Positions 5,155-5,597 of a stretch of DNA of 5,597 nt are shown here, piece after piece (position 1 is the stretch's first letter; every line of letters begins with the position of its first letter). The notes under the pieces are model-generated. The model was not told the origin of the DNA. It was given only the letters and a program-made list of their open reading frames with translations, and ran no database searches. The translations under genes were made by a program, and so were the position numbers. The DNA comes from Elusimicrobiota bacterium (GTDB taxonomy: Bacteria; Elusimicrobiota; Elusimicrobia; Elusimicrobiales; UBA9959): the NCBI GenBank assembly GCA_030639665.1, contig DAOWCC010000156.1, positions 1 through 5,597 of the forward strand. Reading direction: 5' to 3'.

Positions 5155-5457
5155 ATGACTGAACAAAAAACGGAAAAAAGCAAAACTATGCAGCTTCAAG
5201 TTGATGCCGATGAAAATACGGCTCAAGGTATATACGCTAATCTTGCGGGAGTAACTCATAGCGAGACTGAGTTTATTTTTGATTTTTTATTTTTACAGCC
5301 CAATCAGCCAAAGGCCAAATTAAGAGCCCGCATAATATCAAGTCCCGTTCATACCAAGCGCTTTATAGCGGCTTTAAAAGAGAACATTAAAAGATATGAA
5401 GAACGCTTTGGGATTATTCCGGAAAGAGATGTCAATATAACTCAGGGGCATAGTTAA
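5155..5457 (+). CDS. DUF3467 family small protein
   Basis: This 100-residue protein matches the DUF3467 pattern as I remember it: a short charged start, then 'ENTAQGIYANLAGVTHSETEF' style sequence (about residues 20-40), a hydrophobic strand IFDFLFLQP, a 'KAKLRARIISSP' strand and a helix 'RFIAALKENIKRYEERFG' near the end. It has no signal peptide or membrane segment and should be cytoplasmic. The family's biochemical role is not established to my knowledge. The ATG has an excellent Shine-Dalgarno sequence, GGAGG (5143-5147), at 7 nt. It is divergent from the secreted-protein gene and followed closely by a G-quadruplex motif and a palindromic terminator. Nothing looks truncated. Confidence 0.88.
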   Translation: MTEQKTEKSKTMQLQVDADENTAQGIYANLAGVTHSETEFIFDFLFLQPNQPKAKLRARIISSPVHTKRFIAALKENIKRYEERFGIIPERDVNITQGHS

Positions 5458-5466
5458 TAACTGATA

Positions 5467-5491
5467 GGGGCGAGGGAAGAGGGCTTAGGGG
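5467..5491 (+). other. Canonical G-quadruplex motif after the DUF3467 gene
   Basis: Four G tracts (5467-5470, 5474-5476, 5481-5483, 5488-5491) are separated by loops of 3, 4 and 4 nt, which fits the standard G3+N1-7 rule. It starts 9 bases after the stop codon, so it would form in the 3' end of that mRNA or on the coding strand of the DNA. It stands out in AT-rich DNA. Confidence 0.65.
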
Positions 5492-5497
5492 TTAGAG

Positions 5498-5597
5498 GTC
5501 TAAGGAATATTCCTAAGTTCTACTAAATATAAAAGAGGCAAGACTTATAAGTCTTGCCTCTTTTATATTTAGTAGAACTTAGGAATATTCCTTAGAC
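5498..5597. repeat. Perfect 100-bp palindrome at the window end
   Basis: The 50 bases 5498-5547 are the exact reverse complement of 5548-5597, with no spacer and no mismatch; the centre is TTATAA at 5545-5550. Each arm also contains the smaller palindrome AGGAATATTCCT. The repeat ends exactly at the last base of the window, so it may extend further. Confidence 0.97.
5531..5564. terminator. Bidirectional intrinsic terminator within the palindrome
   Basis: The palindrome core has the form AAAAGAGGCAAGACT, a short AT loop, then its complement ending CTCTTTT followed by ATATTT. On either strand this gives a GC-containing stem ending in T-rich sequence. It lies 73 bp after the DUF3467 stop codon and would serve that gene if the palindrome is real. 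Confidence 0.65.

Overview
This 5.6-kb window is AT-rich bacterial DNA. Both ends run into repeats, so it may be a complete short contig rather than a slice of a longer one. It holds four well-supported genes, one intact tRNA, and an unusually dense set of palindromes and repeat fragments in the gaps between them. Taxonomy cannot be fixed from the sequence. Low GC, a DUF3467-type small protein, a DUF3417-type glucan phosphorylase and a secreted protein rich in 'YDKKG/YNKNG' motifs would fit a poorly sampled host-associated or anaerobic lineage (Elusimicrobiota is one guess), but nothing here proves it.

Layout. Positions 1-531 hold an intact tRNA-Ala(GGC) on the minus strand (325-400), flanked by two partial copies of itself: a 27-nt 3'-end copy (147-173) and a 21-nt 5'-end copy (511-531). 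Between these pieces lie a palindromic element present twice in direct orientation (1-33 and 183-215) and a 43-nt sequence present twice in inverted orientation (235-277 and 465-507). A GC-rich hairpin (659-696) sits in the gap before the first protein gene.

Positions 780-3332 encode an alpha-glucan (glycogen) phosphorylase on the plus strand. It is followed, after a good sigma-70-type promoter and a leader stem-loop, by a cold-shock-domain protein (3441-3644). The cold-shock gene ends at a strong intrinsic terminator, and three more hairpins follow in about 110 bp; the last is a bidirectional terminator shared with the convergent minus-strand gene.

The minus-strand gene (3835-4989) encodes a secreted protein of unknown function. 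A 119-bp cloverleaf-shaped palindromic element appears to be inserted exactly between its start codon and its signal peptide. Removing it restores a perfect ribosome-binding site, ATG and signal peptide, and the insertion keeps the reading frame open. This is the most interesting observation in the coding part of the window.

Divergent from that gene, 5155-5457 encodes a 100-residue DUF3467-family protein. Just after its stop codon come a canonical G-quadruplex motif (5467-5491) and then a perfect 100-bp loop-less palindrome (5498-5597) that ends exactly with the window. The palindrome contains a terminator-like core, but its perfection and position also suggest a contig-end artefact or a read-through hairpin end.

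The protein genes do not form an obvious pathway. Phosphorylase (storage glucan use), cold-shock protein (RNA chaperone), a secreted protein and DUF3467 look like ordinary chromosomal neighbours, each with its own signals.
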